This document shows positions 51,153 to 60,217 of a DNA stretch of 64,000 nt, in pieces. Each line of letters opens with the position of its first letter. Positions within the stretch are counted from its first letter, which is position 1. The position numbers were made by a program, and so were the translations under genes. The notes beneath the pieces were generated by a model that was not told where the DNA came from, did not search any database, and saw nothing but the letters and a program-made list of their open reading frames with translations. The stretch comes from Deltaproteobacteria bacterium (GTDB taxonomy: Bacteria > Acidobacteriota > Thermoanaerobaculia > Multivoradales > JAHZIX01): contig JAHZIX010000008.1 of assembly GCA_022601195.1 (NCBI GenBank), positions 124,001 to 188,000 on the forward strand. The letters are read 5' to 3'.

Positions 51153-53054
51153 TCATTTCCTAGTTGCCGAGACGACCTCGAGTAGGTTCATACCTCGGCG
51201 AGACCCTCTCAAAGGGTCGAACCGAGGATCCTGACTCAACCAAAGCAGCCTCCAATCGGAGCGCTCCGCTGCAGCCGCTTCAAAGAGATCCAAGGCCGCC
51301 TCCTGGTCTCCTGCTGCCAGGGCTGCGTAGGCCAACTCCCCAGGAGCGACGAAAAACTGCGCTCCCAGTTGCTGGAGGGCTCGATAACGCCGATCGGCGT
51401 AGTCCTCGAGAGCTACCTTCGCCGCCAATCGCGAAAAGTTCTCCAATCGCTCCGAAGACGCTCCTGCGAGCTCCAAGACCCGCTTCGCTTGCTCTGCCGC
51501 TGCCTCTGCCTTGCCTTGGTGGGAGAGGCTCATTTGTAACATCAGGTGCCCTCCCATGTAATTGGGAGAAATGCTCACCGAAGTCCGAGCAACGGCCTCG
51601 GCTTTCTCGAATTTCCGAAACACGAAGTAGAGCCAGGCAGAATCTGTCGTGATCACTGGAGAGAGGGGGTCGAGGTTCCTCGCCAATTCAAATTCCGCCA
51701 CCGCTTCCTCCTGGTGTCCAAGGGCTGAAATCAATAGCGCTTGAGCATGATGAGCAGAGGCTAGGGATGAATTGAGCTCCAGGGCACGGCGAAGGGACTC
51801 GCCAGCGGCGACCAGGTCCCAGTCATAGAGCATCTGGATCCGCCCAAGGAGCACCCAGGCGGAAGCTAGGTTCGGGTCCAATTCCAAAGCTCGTTGCGTA
51901 GCGAGGCGAGCCGACGGAACTCTCTTCGCAGGATGGACAAGCTCCCTCAGGTGCGCCTCCCCTAGTACCACGTGCGCCGGTGCCAGCCCCGGGAAGACCG
52001 CCAGGGCTTTCTCGCTGGCTTCCACTGCAGATAGATTTCCCTCTCGGGTTCTCTGAGCGAGGAAACGCCGAGCGGTGAGAAAATAACCATAAGCTTCCGG
52101 GGGAGCGATGCGTTCCCAGGGCTGCGGTTGCTGAGAGGTCTTGGGGAGCTCCAGGGAAAGCGCCCGAACCGTCCCTCTCCCTACCTCTGCAGGCAGGTGA
52201 AAACGCTCTTCCCAGGATCGCTCGAAGAGCCCTGCCCAAACTTGGACCTGATCTTGGGCTCGGATGAGCTGAATTGCTGCTCGAACACGGCTTCCTCGCC
52301 GCTGAACCGTGCCCTCGATGATGTAACTGACCCCAAAACGCTGGCGAAGCTCCGGCAGAGGCGGAACGGCCGACTGGAGACGCATGGAAGTGGAACGGGC
52401 GAGCACTCCGACCTTCGGGGAAAAAGCGACTCCCAACTGCGCAATCAGCTCATCGGTGAGCAAGTTCGGTAGCTGATGACCGAGGGGCTCCAAGCCCGTG
52501 CTCTCGAGGGGCAACACGATGAGTCGAGGCATCTCTGGGGGAAGCTCTGCTGGGCCGCCAGCTCGGTACTCGGCTAGAAAGGGGCCACGGAAAACGACCA
52601 CCACGAGAAAGACTAGCAAGCCCCCGAGAGCCACCCCCCAACTCCTGCGGTTCCGGCCTTGGTCGGGAGAATGATCTGGCGAGGCAATGCCTTCTTCCGC
52701 TGGTCTCCATTCTGCAGCGGCGAGAAACCGGTACCCTCTCCTGGGCACGGTTTCCAGCCATTTCGGATCTTGGGCAGTGTCTCCAAGAGCAATTCGAATT
52801 TGCCGAATACAGACATTGAGACTCTGATCGAAGTCCAAGTGGGTGTCTGGCCCCCAGACCTCTCGACGAATGTCGTCCCGGGAGACCAAGGCACCGGCTC
52901 GGCTCAGCAGGACGGCCAGCACTTGGGCAGGTTTCGGCTGCAGCGAAATCCACTCTTCACCTCGGCGTAGCCGCAAGGTGTCCAACTCCAACAGAAAATC
53001 GCCGAATGCCATGGTTCCACGGAGGACTTCGCTGCTCGTTCTAGCTGGCTTCAT
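51153..53054 (-). CDS. Membrane-bound winged-helix regulator with TolB-like and TPR domains
   Basis: 633 residues. An OmpR-type winged helix spans about 15-115 (LLSRAGALVSRDDIRREVWG; VCIRQIRIALGDTAQD; ETVPRRGYRFLAAAE). A membrane helix (GVALGGLLVFLVVVVFRGPF) lies near 140-160, then a FlgO/TolB-like alpha/beta domain (IVLPLESTGLEPLGHQLPNL; GVSYIIEGTVQRRGSRVRAA) and C-terminal TPRs (ATQRALELDPNLASAWVLLG). The plan fits a CadC-like one-component sensor. It is divergent from the small Cys-rich exported protein at 53353, a possible target, and converges with ETF-QO. Confidence 0.9.
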   Translation of the reverse strand: MKPARTSSEVLRGTMAFGDFLLELDTLRLRRGEEWISLQPKPAQVLAVLLSRAGALVSRDDIRREVWGPDTHLDFDQSLNVCIRQIRIALGDTAQDPKWLETVPRRGYRFLAAAEWRPAEEGIASPDHSPDQGRNRRSWGVALGGLLVFLVVVVFRGPFLAEYRAGGPAELPPEMPRLIVLPLESTGLEPLGHQLPNLLTDELIAQLGVAFSPKVGVLARSTSMRLQSAVPPLPELRQRFGVSYIIEGTVQRRGSRVRAAIQLIRAQDQVQVWAGLFERSWEERFHLPAEVGRGTVRALSLELPKTSQQPQPWERIAPPEAYGYFLTARRFLAQRTREGNLSAVEASEKALAVFPGLAPAHVVLGEAHLRELVHPAKRVPSARLATQRALELDPNLASAWVLLGRIQMLYDWDLVAAGESLRRALELNSSLASAHHAQALLISALGHQEEAVAEFELARNLDPLSPVITTDSAWLYFVFRKFEKAEAVARTSVSISPNYMGGHLMLQMSLSHQGKAEAAAEQAKRVLELAGASSERLENFSRLAAKVALEDYADRRYRALQQLGAQFFVAPGELAYAALAAGDQEAALDLFEAAAAERSDWRLLWLSQDPRFDPLRGSRRGMNLLEVVSATRK

Positions 53055-53352
53055 GGGTGAACTCAGGAACCGCTTAGGGAATCCTCAGCCTCTCTTAATG
53101 GATTCATCTGCCGAGCCTTTCTACGGTCGAGACATGACGACAGCGAACGCAAGCAGGGATCACCATTCGGACCAATTCCACCCTTCGACCCACTCCCCGG
53201 TAGCACCAGGAGGGGGCAGCACCCTGCCTTCATCTCCGTCGACTCACCTCGGAGCAGTCTTCCAGGGTCCAGGCACCAAGATCCTTCGCCGCGTCGCCTC
53301 CCAACCACCGTGCCCCGGCTTTCGCGGCACAAAGAGAAAGGACCGAAGCCTC

Positions 53353-53691
53353 ATGAAAACTCGTACCCTCTGTTGCCTGACTGTATTCGCCTTAGCCATC
53401 GTCCTCGGTTTCAACACCTACGCTGAGCTACCAAATTCCGAATCGGTCCCAGGGGTCGTGGCGGAAGCGGTGACGGAAGCCCCTGGAGTCAACGCACAAC
53501 CGGATGCAGTGAACACGCCCGCCCCCTTTTTAGGGAATCAACAACCCGTCTTTCTGGGAAGTACTGCTGAATGTGATCAAGCTTGCCAGAATCAACTCGA
53601 GAGCTGCTTGCGGAACTGTGGCACCAGCGGGCCTGCCTGCGGATGCCTTTCCCAGTACATCTCCTGCACCTTGGCCTGTTGCGGTCCCTGA
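53353..53691 (+). CDS. Small exported cysteine-rich protein
   Basis: 112 residues from ATG 53353. Signal peptide TLCCLTVFALAIVLGFNTYA, then an acidic Pro/Val/Ala linker and a C-terminal ~38-residue domain with nine cysteines (ECDQACQNQLESCLRNCG; ACGCLSQYISCTLACCGP). The CxxxC and CxxxxxxCxxxC spacings suggest a helical hairpin held by disulfides. The family is unknown. The gene is divergent from the wHTH/TolB/TPR regulator and ends in its own strong terminator, so it is a one-gene unit. It has no close sequence match to the Cys-rich proteins at 21383 and 44910, only the same plan. Confidence 0.78.
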   Translation: MKTRTLCCLTVFALAIVLGFNTYAELPNSESVPGVVAEAVTEAPGVNAQPDAVNTPAPFLGNQQPVFLGSTAECDQACQNQLESCLRNCGTSGPACGCLSQYISCTLACCGP

Positions 53692-53725
53692 GCTCCAGCT
53701 CGCACCTCGACAGATCTAACGAAAT

Positions 53726-53765
53726 AAGGGCGGTGTCGACCCTCGCGCCGACACCGCCCTTGTTT
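53726..53765 (+). terminator. Rho-independent terminator after the Cys-rich protein gene
   Basis: A 13-bp perfect stem, AAGGGCGGTGTCG (53726-53738) with CGACACCGCCCTT (53749-53761), loop 10 nt, followed by GTTTT. It starts 34 bp after the stop codon. Confidence 0.85.
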
Positions 53766-53790
53766 TGGGCTCGTTGTGTTCAGATGAGAC

Positions 53791-54984
53791 CTAAGCCGGA
53801 CCGACGACGCAATCTCCGCTGCCCGTATCGACACGAATGCGGGCTCCCCCGGAACCCCGGGAAGCACCGATGACTTCTCTGCCGCCGGAGGTCCGTAAGC
53901 GTGCGTCCTCGTAGCGCACCGATAGGTCTCCGCTCCCGGAGTCCAATTCCACATCGAAGCTCGCCTCCTGGGAGCTGAGGATCCTGACGTCACCGCTACC
54001 GGTGTCGATGAGGACCGTCTCTGTGTCTGCCAGGGGGCCTTCCAGGACCACATTGCCACTGCCCGTATCAGCTTCGAAGGACCGCACCGCAACTCGTAAG
54101 GCTTTGACCTCTCCGGAACCGGTGTCGACCCCGAGCTCACCGATGGAACCGTCTTCTACCAAGACGTCGCCGGAACCGGTGTCCACACTCAAGCGGCCAA
54201 GAGCAGCCTTGAGAATTTCGACGTCACCGCTACCGGTATCCACCTCACCGTTGCCGATCATCTCGCGGGCTCTGACATCGCCAGAACCGGTGCTGATCAT
54301 CGTTTCCCCGCGAATGGTGCCGAGCTCCACATCGCCGCTGCCCGTATCGACAGCTAGCTCGCCTTCAAATCCACTCAAGCGAACATCACCACTACCGGTA
54401 TCGAGGGAGAGATCTCCACTCAACTCACCACCGACGATGTTGCCCACGAAGTTTTTTAGCTCGACTCGGCTGCCGAGAGGCAGGGTGACTTTGAGATTCG
54501 CATAGAGAGTCGGGTGGGAGCCTTTTCGGCTGGTGACCTTGATCTTACGGCCACGATAGCGGATCGAGCTGTTGTATCCCCAGCCGCTCTTCGGGCGGTT
54601 GAAATGAAACGTCTTGAATTCCTCCACCGGGTAGGAGAGGAACCACTCTTTTCCTCCCCCACGGCTCTTTTCTTCTACCCAACTCATGTCGTCCAATAGC
54701 CTCTGGGTTTGGTCGCTGTCCTTGCCGGCGGCATGGACTTCGGCCTCGACGACGACTTCGTCCCCTGAACCCGCGATGAGCTCGACTTCCCCAACCAAAT
54801 TTGCCAAACGCAGCGGTTCGCCCCCGGATAGGGAAAAGGATTCAGTGAAGGTCCGAGTTTCAGTATCCCGAAGACTCCCCTCCACTTGCTGGCAAGCTGT
54901 CAGGGTCAAGGTCAGAGCGATACACAACAACGGCAGATGCAAGGATTCCAGACGAAAACGGCGATGCGAATTTTGTAAGGTCAT
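53791..54984 (-). CDS. Lipoprotein with DUF4097-type beta-helix repeats
   Basis: 397 residues from ATG 54984; the frame is open to 55041 but the extra part has no signal character. A lipoprotein signal (LPLLCIALTLTLTAC) has the lipobox LTAC. About 150 residues follow, then roughly ten copies of an 18-20-residue repeat built on (V)DTGSGDV (for example LAVDTGSGDVELGTIRGE), the hallmark of DUF4097/DUF4098 adhesin-like beta-helices. It is probably anchored in the outer membrane or periplasm. The function is unknown; such genes often sit near envelope-stress regulators. It is divergent from the peptidase gene at 55080. Confidence 0.87.
   Translation of the reverse strand: MTLQNSHRRFRLESLHLPLLCIALTLTLTACQQVEGSLRDTETRTFTESFSLSGGEPLRLANLVGEVELIAGSGDEVVVEAEVHAAGKDSDQTQRLLDDMSWVEEKSRGGGKEWFLSYPVEEFKTFHFNRPKSGWGYNSSIRYRGRKIKVTSRKGSHPTLYANLKVTLPLGSRVELKNFVGNIVGGELSGDLSLDTGSGDVRLSGFEGELAVDTGSGDVELGTIRGETMISTGSGDVRAREMIGNGEVDTGSGDVEILKAALGRLSVDTGSGDVLVEDGSIGELGVDTGSGEVKALRVAVRSFEADTGSGNVVLEGPLADTETVLIDTGSGDVRILSSQEASFDVELDSGSGDLSVRYEDARLRTSGGREVIGASRGSGGARIRVDTGSGDCVVGPA
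53794..54415 (-). repeat. In-gene tandem repeats of about 54-60 bp
   Basis: The DTGSGD-coding unit recurs about ten times with period roughly 54-60 bp. The DNA core is seen on the plus strand as variants of ACCGGTGTCGAC or CCCGTATCGAC. Copies differ at many third codon positions, so the array is old and under protein-level selection. Confidence 0.8.
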
Positions 54985-55079
54985 AACGTTCTCCTCTTCG
55001 GTTCCTAGTCTCCTACCACTCTGCAGGGGAAATTGTTTCACTCACTGGTAGACTTCGCGGGAATTCTAAGGAGATCGTC

Positions 55080-57290
55080 ATGAAGAGATTCTCGAGCCCC
55101 CGGTGGTTTGCCGCCTCGATATTCTGCATCGCATTGTCAAACTTCGCCCTGATGGCGGAAGAAATCCCCTTTGCCCAGCTGTTCGAACCGGAAAAGCAGT
55201 TCCAACAAGCTGACCGTTTGGCCTGGAGCCCCGACGGAGATCGCTTGGCCTACCGTTTTGACGACGGAGAAGGCACAGGTCTGTGGTTGCTGGATCCCCA
55301 GGAGCAGACCTCGAGGCTGTTGGTGCGAACGGTGGAAAGCGATGGGGAAGGCAGTACTGATGGGCTCGAGGAGATCACCACTCCTCGCTGGTCTCCGGAC
55401 GGAAAGTCCATTGTGCTGACAGACCAGGGAGATCTTTTCCTGCTGAGTGTAGGAACCGCGAAATTGCGCCGACTGACCTCCACGGAAGCCGACGAGGAGG
55501 ATCCCAAGTTTTCCCCGGACGGCAAACGAATCGCCTTCGTCCGGGAGAGCAACCTTCATATCTACTACTTGCGCGATGACCGCGAGAGGGCTCTGACCAC
55601 CGATGGTGAGGGAGACCGAATCCTCAACGGCAAGACAGATTGGGTCTATTGGGAGGAGCTTTGGGGACGGGATTCCACCGGCTTCTGGTGGAGCCCGGAC
55701 GGCAAACGAATCGCCTTCTACCGTTTCGATGAAAGCGAAGTTGAAGCGTATGCCCTGGTGAATTTCCAACCCACCTATCCGGAAGTGACCTGGCAGAAAT
55801 ACCCCAAGGCTGGCCAGACGAACCCCACCGTTCGGGTCGGCGTGATCCCGGCAGCTGGAGGGGAATCCGTGTGGCTCGAGACTGGGGACCCGCAGCTAGG
55901 TTACTTGCCGAGGGTGGATTGGACCTCGAAAGATAGCCTGGCTATCCAGCACCTCAACCGGGAACAAAACCGCATCGATCTACTGAGCTGCAACGCACGC
56001 CAGGGGGACTGCACCAACCTGCTCACGGAAGAGCTGACTACCTGGGTCAACGTCGAGGATGACTATGCGTTCCTGAAGGACGGCCGCTTCATTTGGGGGT
56101 CGGAACGAAGTGGATGGCGTCACCTTTACCTCTATGATGCCAAGGGTACTTTGATTCGCCAACTCACTTCCGGCAAAGGTCATGTCACCTCTCTCGACGC
56201 CGTCCAGGAGGACCGCGGCAAGATCATCCTCACCCGTCACCGGGAAGGCCCTCTAGGCGCCAAGGATCGCCGAATAGAGGCAGTGCACCTCGACGGTAGT
56301 GGCAAGAAGGAGCTGACTTCCGGAGAGGGCTGGAACGGAGCGGAGGTCTCTTCCAGCGGTCTCTGGGTACATACCTGGAGCGATAGCGACCATCCCCCGG
56401 TCCGCACCGTTCGGAGCCCTGCCGGCGAGGCTCTCACCAGCCTGCCGAGGCAGCTCTCTCAGGGCCCAGACCTGAACTTGCTCCCCAAGTGGGAGTTTCT
56501 GACTCTTCCCGGACCGGAGGGTGTACCCTTGCCGGCGCGCCTCCTCAAACCCGACGGCTTCGATCCTGCCAAGCGCTATCCGGTAGTGATGTACCACTAC
56601 GGCGGCCCCCAATCCCAAGTGGTGCAAAACAGCTGGGGGGGCCGCAACCGAGATCTCTGGCACAGATGGATGGCTCATCGGGGCTATGTCGTCCTCATGG
56701 CCGACAATCAGGCCTCGAACTTCTTCGGCAAGACCGGCGGAGACCGAGTCCACCGCCGCTTCGGCCCTACCAATCTGGCTGCCCAGCTGGCTGCCGTGGA
56801 ATACCTCAAAGGTCTGAGTTGGGTCGACCCGGAGAGGATCGGCCTCTGGGGATGGTCCGGGGGCGGCTCCAATACTCTCTACGCCCTATTCAACAGCCCA
56901 GGAACCTGGAGAGCTGGAGTCTCGGGAGCACCGGTTACGAATTGGACCCTCTACGACAGCATTTGGACCGAGCGTTACTTAGATCACCCAGAGGACAATG
57001 AGCAAGGCTACCTACTCTCCTCCTCGACCACCCATGCGAAGCACCTGAAAGATGCCCTGCTTATCGTCCACGGTACTGGGGATGACAACGTACATCCCCA
57101 GAACACTTTCGCCCTCACCAAGGTGCTGATCGATGAAGGCATTCCCTTCGAGGAAGCGATCTACCCTCGGCAGAAACATGGCTTCAAAAAAGCCGAGTAC
57201 CGCCACTTTCTACGCCGCATGACAGAGTTCTTTGACCGCCATTTGGGCCCGCCGGGCGGGAGTTCACCGGGCGAAGTAGAGGCGCCGTGA
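55080..57290 (+). CDS. Exported S9-family prolyl peptidase (DPP IV type)
   Basis: 736 residues, strong ribosome site (AAGGAGA) before ATG 55080. A signal peptide (WFAASIFCIALSNFALMAEE) is followed by an eight-bladed DPP-IV N-terminal propeller (about 45-480; repeated WSPDGKRIAF units such as WSPDGDRLAY) and a C-terminal alpha/beta-hydrolase domain. The catalytic Ser is in GWSGGG (about 595), Asp in GTGDDNVH (about 670) and His in RQKHGF (about 700). The DPP-IV helper Glu pair is probably YWEELWGRD (about 190). It releases N-terminal dipeptides, usually Xaa-Pro, in the periplasm. It overlaps the next gene by 4 nt (GTGA). Confidence 0.94.
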   Translation: MKRFSSPRWFAASIFCIALSNFALMAEEIPFAQLFEPEKQFQQADRLAWSPDGDRLAYRFDDGEGTGLWLLDPQEQTSRLLVRTVESDGEGSTDGLEEITTPRWSPDGKSIVLTDQGDLFLLSVGTAKLRRLTSTEADEEDPKFSPDGKRIAFVRESNLHIYYLRDDRERALTTDGEGDRILNGKTDWVYWEELWGRDSTGFWWSPDGKRIAFYRFDESEVEAYALVNFQPTYPEVTWQKYPKAGQTNPTVRVGVIPAAGGESVWLETGDPQLGYLPRVDWTSKDSLAIQHLNREQNRIDLLSCNARQGDCTNLLTEELTTWVNVEDDYAFLKDGRFIWGSERSGWRHLYLYDAKGTLIRQLTSGKGHVTSLDAVQEDRGKIILTRHREGPLGAKDRRIEAVHLDGSGKKELTSGEGWNGAEVSSSGLWVHTWSDSDHPPVRTVRSPAGEALTSLPRQLSQGPDLNLLPKWEFLTLPGPEGVPLPARLLKPDGFDPAKRYPVVMYHYGGPQSQVVQNSWGGRNRDLWHRWMAHRGYVVLMADNQASNFFGKTGGDRVHRRFGPTNLAAQLAAVEYLKGLSWVDPERIGLWGWSGGGSNTLYALFNSPGTWRAGVSGAPVTNWTLYDSIWTERYLDHPEDNEQGYLLSSSTTHAKHLKDALLIVHGTGDDNVHPQNTFALTKVLIDEGIPFEEAIYPRQKHGFKKAEYRHFLRRMTEFFDRHLGPPGGSSPGEVEAP

Positions 57291-57655
57291 ATCTGAGCCC
57301 GAATCTCGGACTCCTCAACCTCCTGTTCGCAGCAAGCTTTGTCTTTGCTGGCTTACTGGTGGTCGCTGTGAGCATTCCCCTCTTTCTGGGGAAAGTTCCG
57401 AGGAACCGTCACTACGGCGTGAGGATCCGCAAGGCCTTCGTCTCCGACGCCAATTGGTACGCCATCAACCGGCATGGTTCCGTGTTGCTGATGATTTTCG
57501 GAGGAGCCGTGGCGGCTGCCGGGATGGCTAGCCTATTCGTTTCTCTCGAGCCGCCGGGCTGGCCCTTGGTGATGCTGATTCTCGCACCCTTGATCCTCAT
57601 CGGACCGGTGGTCGTGGGAATCTACCGTTTTGCCCGCAAGCTGCCGGATTCTTGA
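57287..57655 (+). CDS. SdpI-family small membrane protein
   Basis: 122 residues from GTG 57287, overlapping the peptidase stop. Three membrane segments (LNLLFAASFVFAGLLVVAVS; VLLMIFGGAVAAAGMASLFV; LVMLILAPLILIGPVVVGIY) flank the family motif RNRHYGVRIRKAFVSDANWY, then AINRHGS. SdpI proteins are known as immunity proteins against the B. subtilis SdpC toxin, but most homologues have no defined role. Coupling to a peptidase is unusual and may mean joint function in peptide handling, which is speculation. Confidence 0.75.
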   Translation: MNLSPNLGLLNLLFAASFVFAGLLVVAVSIPLFLGKVPRNRHYGVRIRKAFVSDANWYAINRHGSVLLMIFGGAVAAAGMASLFVSLEPPGWPLVMLILAPLILIGPVVVGIYRFARKLPDS

Positions 57656-57687
57656 ATCGATTCCCGTCTCAGGAATCAAGACCCGTC

Positions 57688-58956
57688 TCAGGAGTCAACT
57701 CCATTGCGCCAGCGACGCATGATCACAGCGCCGTTGGTGCCGCCAAAGCCGAAGGAGTTGGTCAAGGCGTACTCGAAATCCGCAGATCGGGGCTCGTGGG
57801 GAACGAAATCCAAGTCACAACCCTCATCGGGATTGTCTAGATTCAAGGTAGCAGGAAGTATCTGTTCCTGGAGTGCCAAAGCCAGCAGACCGCTTTCCAG
57901 ACCTCCAGCGGCTCCTAGGAGATGCCCGGTCGTGCTCTTCGTGGAAGACACTGCCAATCGGTAGGCATGATCCCCAAAAACTCGCTTGATGGCTTTGACC
58001 TCTGCTAGGTCTCCAAGTCCCGTGGAGGTACCGTGGGCGTTGATGTAGCCGATGGCCTCCGGCTCCAGCTCTGCATCGTCCAAAGCCGCGATCATCACTC
58101 TTGCCGCGCCGTCCCCTTCCGGGTGCGGAGCAGAGATGTGATACGCATCCGCGCTCATGCCGTAGCCGATGACTTCGGCGTGAATCCGCGCTCCTCTGGC
58201 CCTCGCCTGCTCGAGCTCTTCGAGCACGACGATGCCAGATCCCTCAGAGATGACAAAACCGTCCCGGTCCCGATCCCAGGGCCGGGAAGCTCGCAAGGGA
58301 TCGTCGTTCCTCTTGGAGAGAGCCTTCATGGAGCAGAAACCACCCAGACCCAGCTCCGCGACCTCCCCTTCGGTCCCTCCAGCGAGCATGATGTCGGCGT
58401 AGCCCAGTTGAATTTGCCGAAAAGCATCTCCCACTGCATGGAGTCCGGTCGTGCAGGCGGTACAAGGAGTGGTATTGGGTCCTTTGGCTCCGTACTTGAT
58501 GGAAACCTGACCGGCTGCCATATTGGAAATGAGCCCAGGAATGAAGAAAGGCGAGATGCGGCTCGGACCACGCTTCAGATGAACTTGGTGGGTCCGCTCG
58601 ATCAAGGGCAAGCCGCCGATCCCCGAACCGATAATCACGCCCGTGCGTTCGGAGTGCTCCTCACCGATGATCAAAGCGGCATCTTCCAGGGCGAAATGAG
58701 CTGCCCCGAGGGCATAGTGAATAAAACTATCGCCCTTTTTGACTTCTTTCTTCTCGATATAGTCCGCCGGGTCGAATCCTTCGACCTGACCGGCGATCTG
58801 GGTCGGAAAGGCGGAGGGGTCGAATCGCGTGATCCGCCCGATCCCGCTCTTGCCGGCCAAAAGAGCCTGCCAATTCGCCTGGGTTCCCACCCCGAGAGGG
58901 GAAACTAGGCCAACTCCGGTGAGAACTACCCGACGCCGTTCGATCAATCTGGGCAC
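57688..58956 (-). CDS. fabF: Beta-ketoacyl-ACP synthase II
   Basis: 422 residues from GTG 58956 (GGAAGG upstream). The elongating condensing enzyme of fatty acid synthesis. The catalytic Cys is in TACTTGLHAVGDAF (about 170), the His residues are in NAHGTST (about 310) and TKSTTGHLLGAAG (about 345), and the C terminus carries NSFGFGGTNGAV. Length and motifs are those of FabF rather than FabB. It is downstream of acpP in the fab cluster, with 163 bp between them. Confidence 0.96.
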   Translation of the reverse strand: MPRLIERRRVVLTGVGLVSPLGVGTQANWQALLAGKSGIGRITRFDPSAFPTQIAGQVEGFDPADYIEKKEVKKGDSFIHYALGAAHFALEDAALIIGEEHSERTGVIIGSGIGGLPLIERTHQVHLKRGPSRISPFFIPGLISNMAAGQVSIKYGAKGPNTTPCTACTTGLHAVGDAFRQIQLGYADIMLAGGTEGEVAELGLGGFCSMKALSKRNDDPLRASRPWDRDRDGFVISEGSGIVVLEELEQARARGARIHAEVIGYGMSADAYHISAPHPEGDGAARVMIAALDDAELEPEAIGYINAHGTSTGLGDLAEVKAIKRVFGDHAYRLAVSSTKSTTGHLLGAAGGLESGLLALALQEQILPATLNLDNPDEGCDLDFVPHEPRSADFEYALTNSFGFGGTNGAVIMRRWRNGVDS

Positions 58957-59119
58957 GAAATGGGCCTTCCGTTCTTAGATGTCTGGGTGCCACAGGCTAG
59001 GCCAACAGCCCCTGCGAAATCAAAATCAATAGGAGGAAACTCGGAAAGTGGCGACCGGTACCGAAAAGGTCCCGGTGGACCCGGACGCCCTTCCCAAAAA
59101 AAGGATGAATACCTGGGAC

Positions 59120-59377
59120 TTAGTTCCCGTCCTCGGCGCTCCCGTCCTTGGCCTGACTATCAATATAGGCAACGGCATCCTGTACCTTGCTTATCTTCTC
59201 CGCTTCTTCATCAGGAATCTCGATATTGAACTCTTCTTCGAAGGCCATCACGAGTTCCATGATATCCAGAGAATCGGCTCCCAAATCATCCGTGAAGCTG
59301 GCTTCCGTCGTCACTTCGCCTTCATCCACTCCCAGCTGCTCCACGATGATGCTTTTTACCTTGTCACTTGCAGACAT
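59120..59377 (-). CDS. acpP: Acyl carrier protein
   Basis: 85 residues, AGGAGGGA upstream of ATG 59377. The phosphopantetheine site is Ser36 in [20 protein letters not shown], and helix II/III residues are as usual. The C terminus is a little longer than in E. coli ACP (77 residues) and ends in a charged tail ([10 protein letters not shown]). It carries the growing acyl chain for FabD, FabG, FabF and PlsX, all encoded alongside. Confidence 0.97.
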   Translation of the reverse strand: MSASDKVKSIIVEQLGVDEGEVTTEASFTDDLGADSLDIMELVMAFEEEFNIEIPDEEAEKISKVQDAVAYIDSQAKDGSAEDGN

Positions 59378-59451
59378 GGATTCGATCCCTCCTATCCGTT
59401 CGCCTTTTGGAAACTTCCGATTTGTAACACAGCGGCCCGAAGCCGTCCATG

Positions 59452-60195
59452 CTAGATATAGAGGCCACCTGAAACGTTAAGTACGTGCCCGGTAATGTAG
59501 CCCGCTTCCTCAGAAGCAAGAAATACCACCGAACTAGCGATGTCATCAACGACGCCGAAACGCTTCAGGACAATGCCATCTGACAGAGCCGTTCGGCTCT
59601 TTTCAGGCAACTCCGACGTCATGGCTGTTTCTATATAGCCGGGAGCCACGACATTGACTGTGATGTTGCGGCCCCCCAACTCTCGAGCCACACTCTTGCT
59701 GAAACCGATCAAACCCGCTTTACTGGCAGCGTAGTTGGCCTGCCCCGCATTCCCCATCACACCCACTACGGAAGAGACGGAGATGATCCGCCCCCAGCGC
59801 CGACGCATCATCCCTCGAATAACTTGTTTCGTGAGAGCAAAAGCGCCTGTAAGGTTAGTGTCGAGGACCCGTTGCCAATCTTCCAACTTGAGCCGTGCCA
59901 ACAAGCTGTCGGCAGTGATACCCGCATTATTCACCAGAACGTCGATCTCAGCAAAGCCCTCCGGGAGTTCAGAAAGCCTCTCCGGGAGGGATTCCGGCTG
60001 GCTGACATCCAGAGCCAAGGGGAAAGCCGCTCCACCAGCTGACTGGATCTCCGAGACCAGGCTGTCTAGCTTATCCTTCGATCTCGCTGCCACCACCACC
60101 TGAGCTCCGCGACTCGCCAGTTGGCGGGCAATAGCTTCTCCAATCCCCTGCGAGGCTCCCGTCACCAGGGCTGTCTTGCCATCCAAACGAAACAT
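59452..60195 (-). CDS. fabG: 3-oxoacyl-ACP reductase
   Basis: 247 residues from ATG 60195 (AGGAGGGA upstream); the frame extends to 60216 but that includes the ribosome site. An SDR fold with GASQGIG (NADP site), NNAG, catalytic Ser in SVVG and YAASKAG (Tyr/Lys), ending in [13 protein letters not shown], as in FabG. It reduces beta-ketoacyl-ACP. It lies 22 nt after fabD. Confidence 0.96.
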   Translation of the reverse strand: MFRLDGKTALVTGASQGIGEAIARQLASRGAQVVVAARSKDKLDSLVSEIQSAGGAAFPLALDVSQPESLPERLSELPEGFAEIDVLVNNAGITADSLLARLKLEDWQRVLDTNLTGAFALTKQVIRGMMRRRWGRIISVSSVVGVMGNAGQANYAASKAGLIGFSKSVARELGGRNITVNVVAPGYIETAMTSELPEKSRTALSDGIVLKRFGVVDDIASSVVFLASEEAGYITGHVLNVSGGLYI

Positions 60196-60217
60196 CGGCG
60201 TCCCTCCTAACTCCACA

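Noticed and set aside
53794-54415. CRISPR array
   Set aside because: The repeats keep one protein frame (DTGSGD units), have no unique spacers of constant length and no cas genes nearby.
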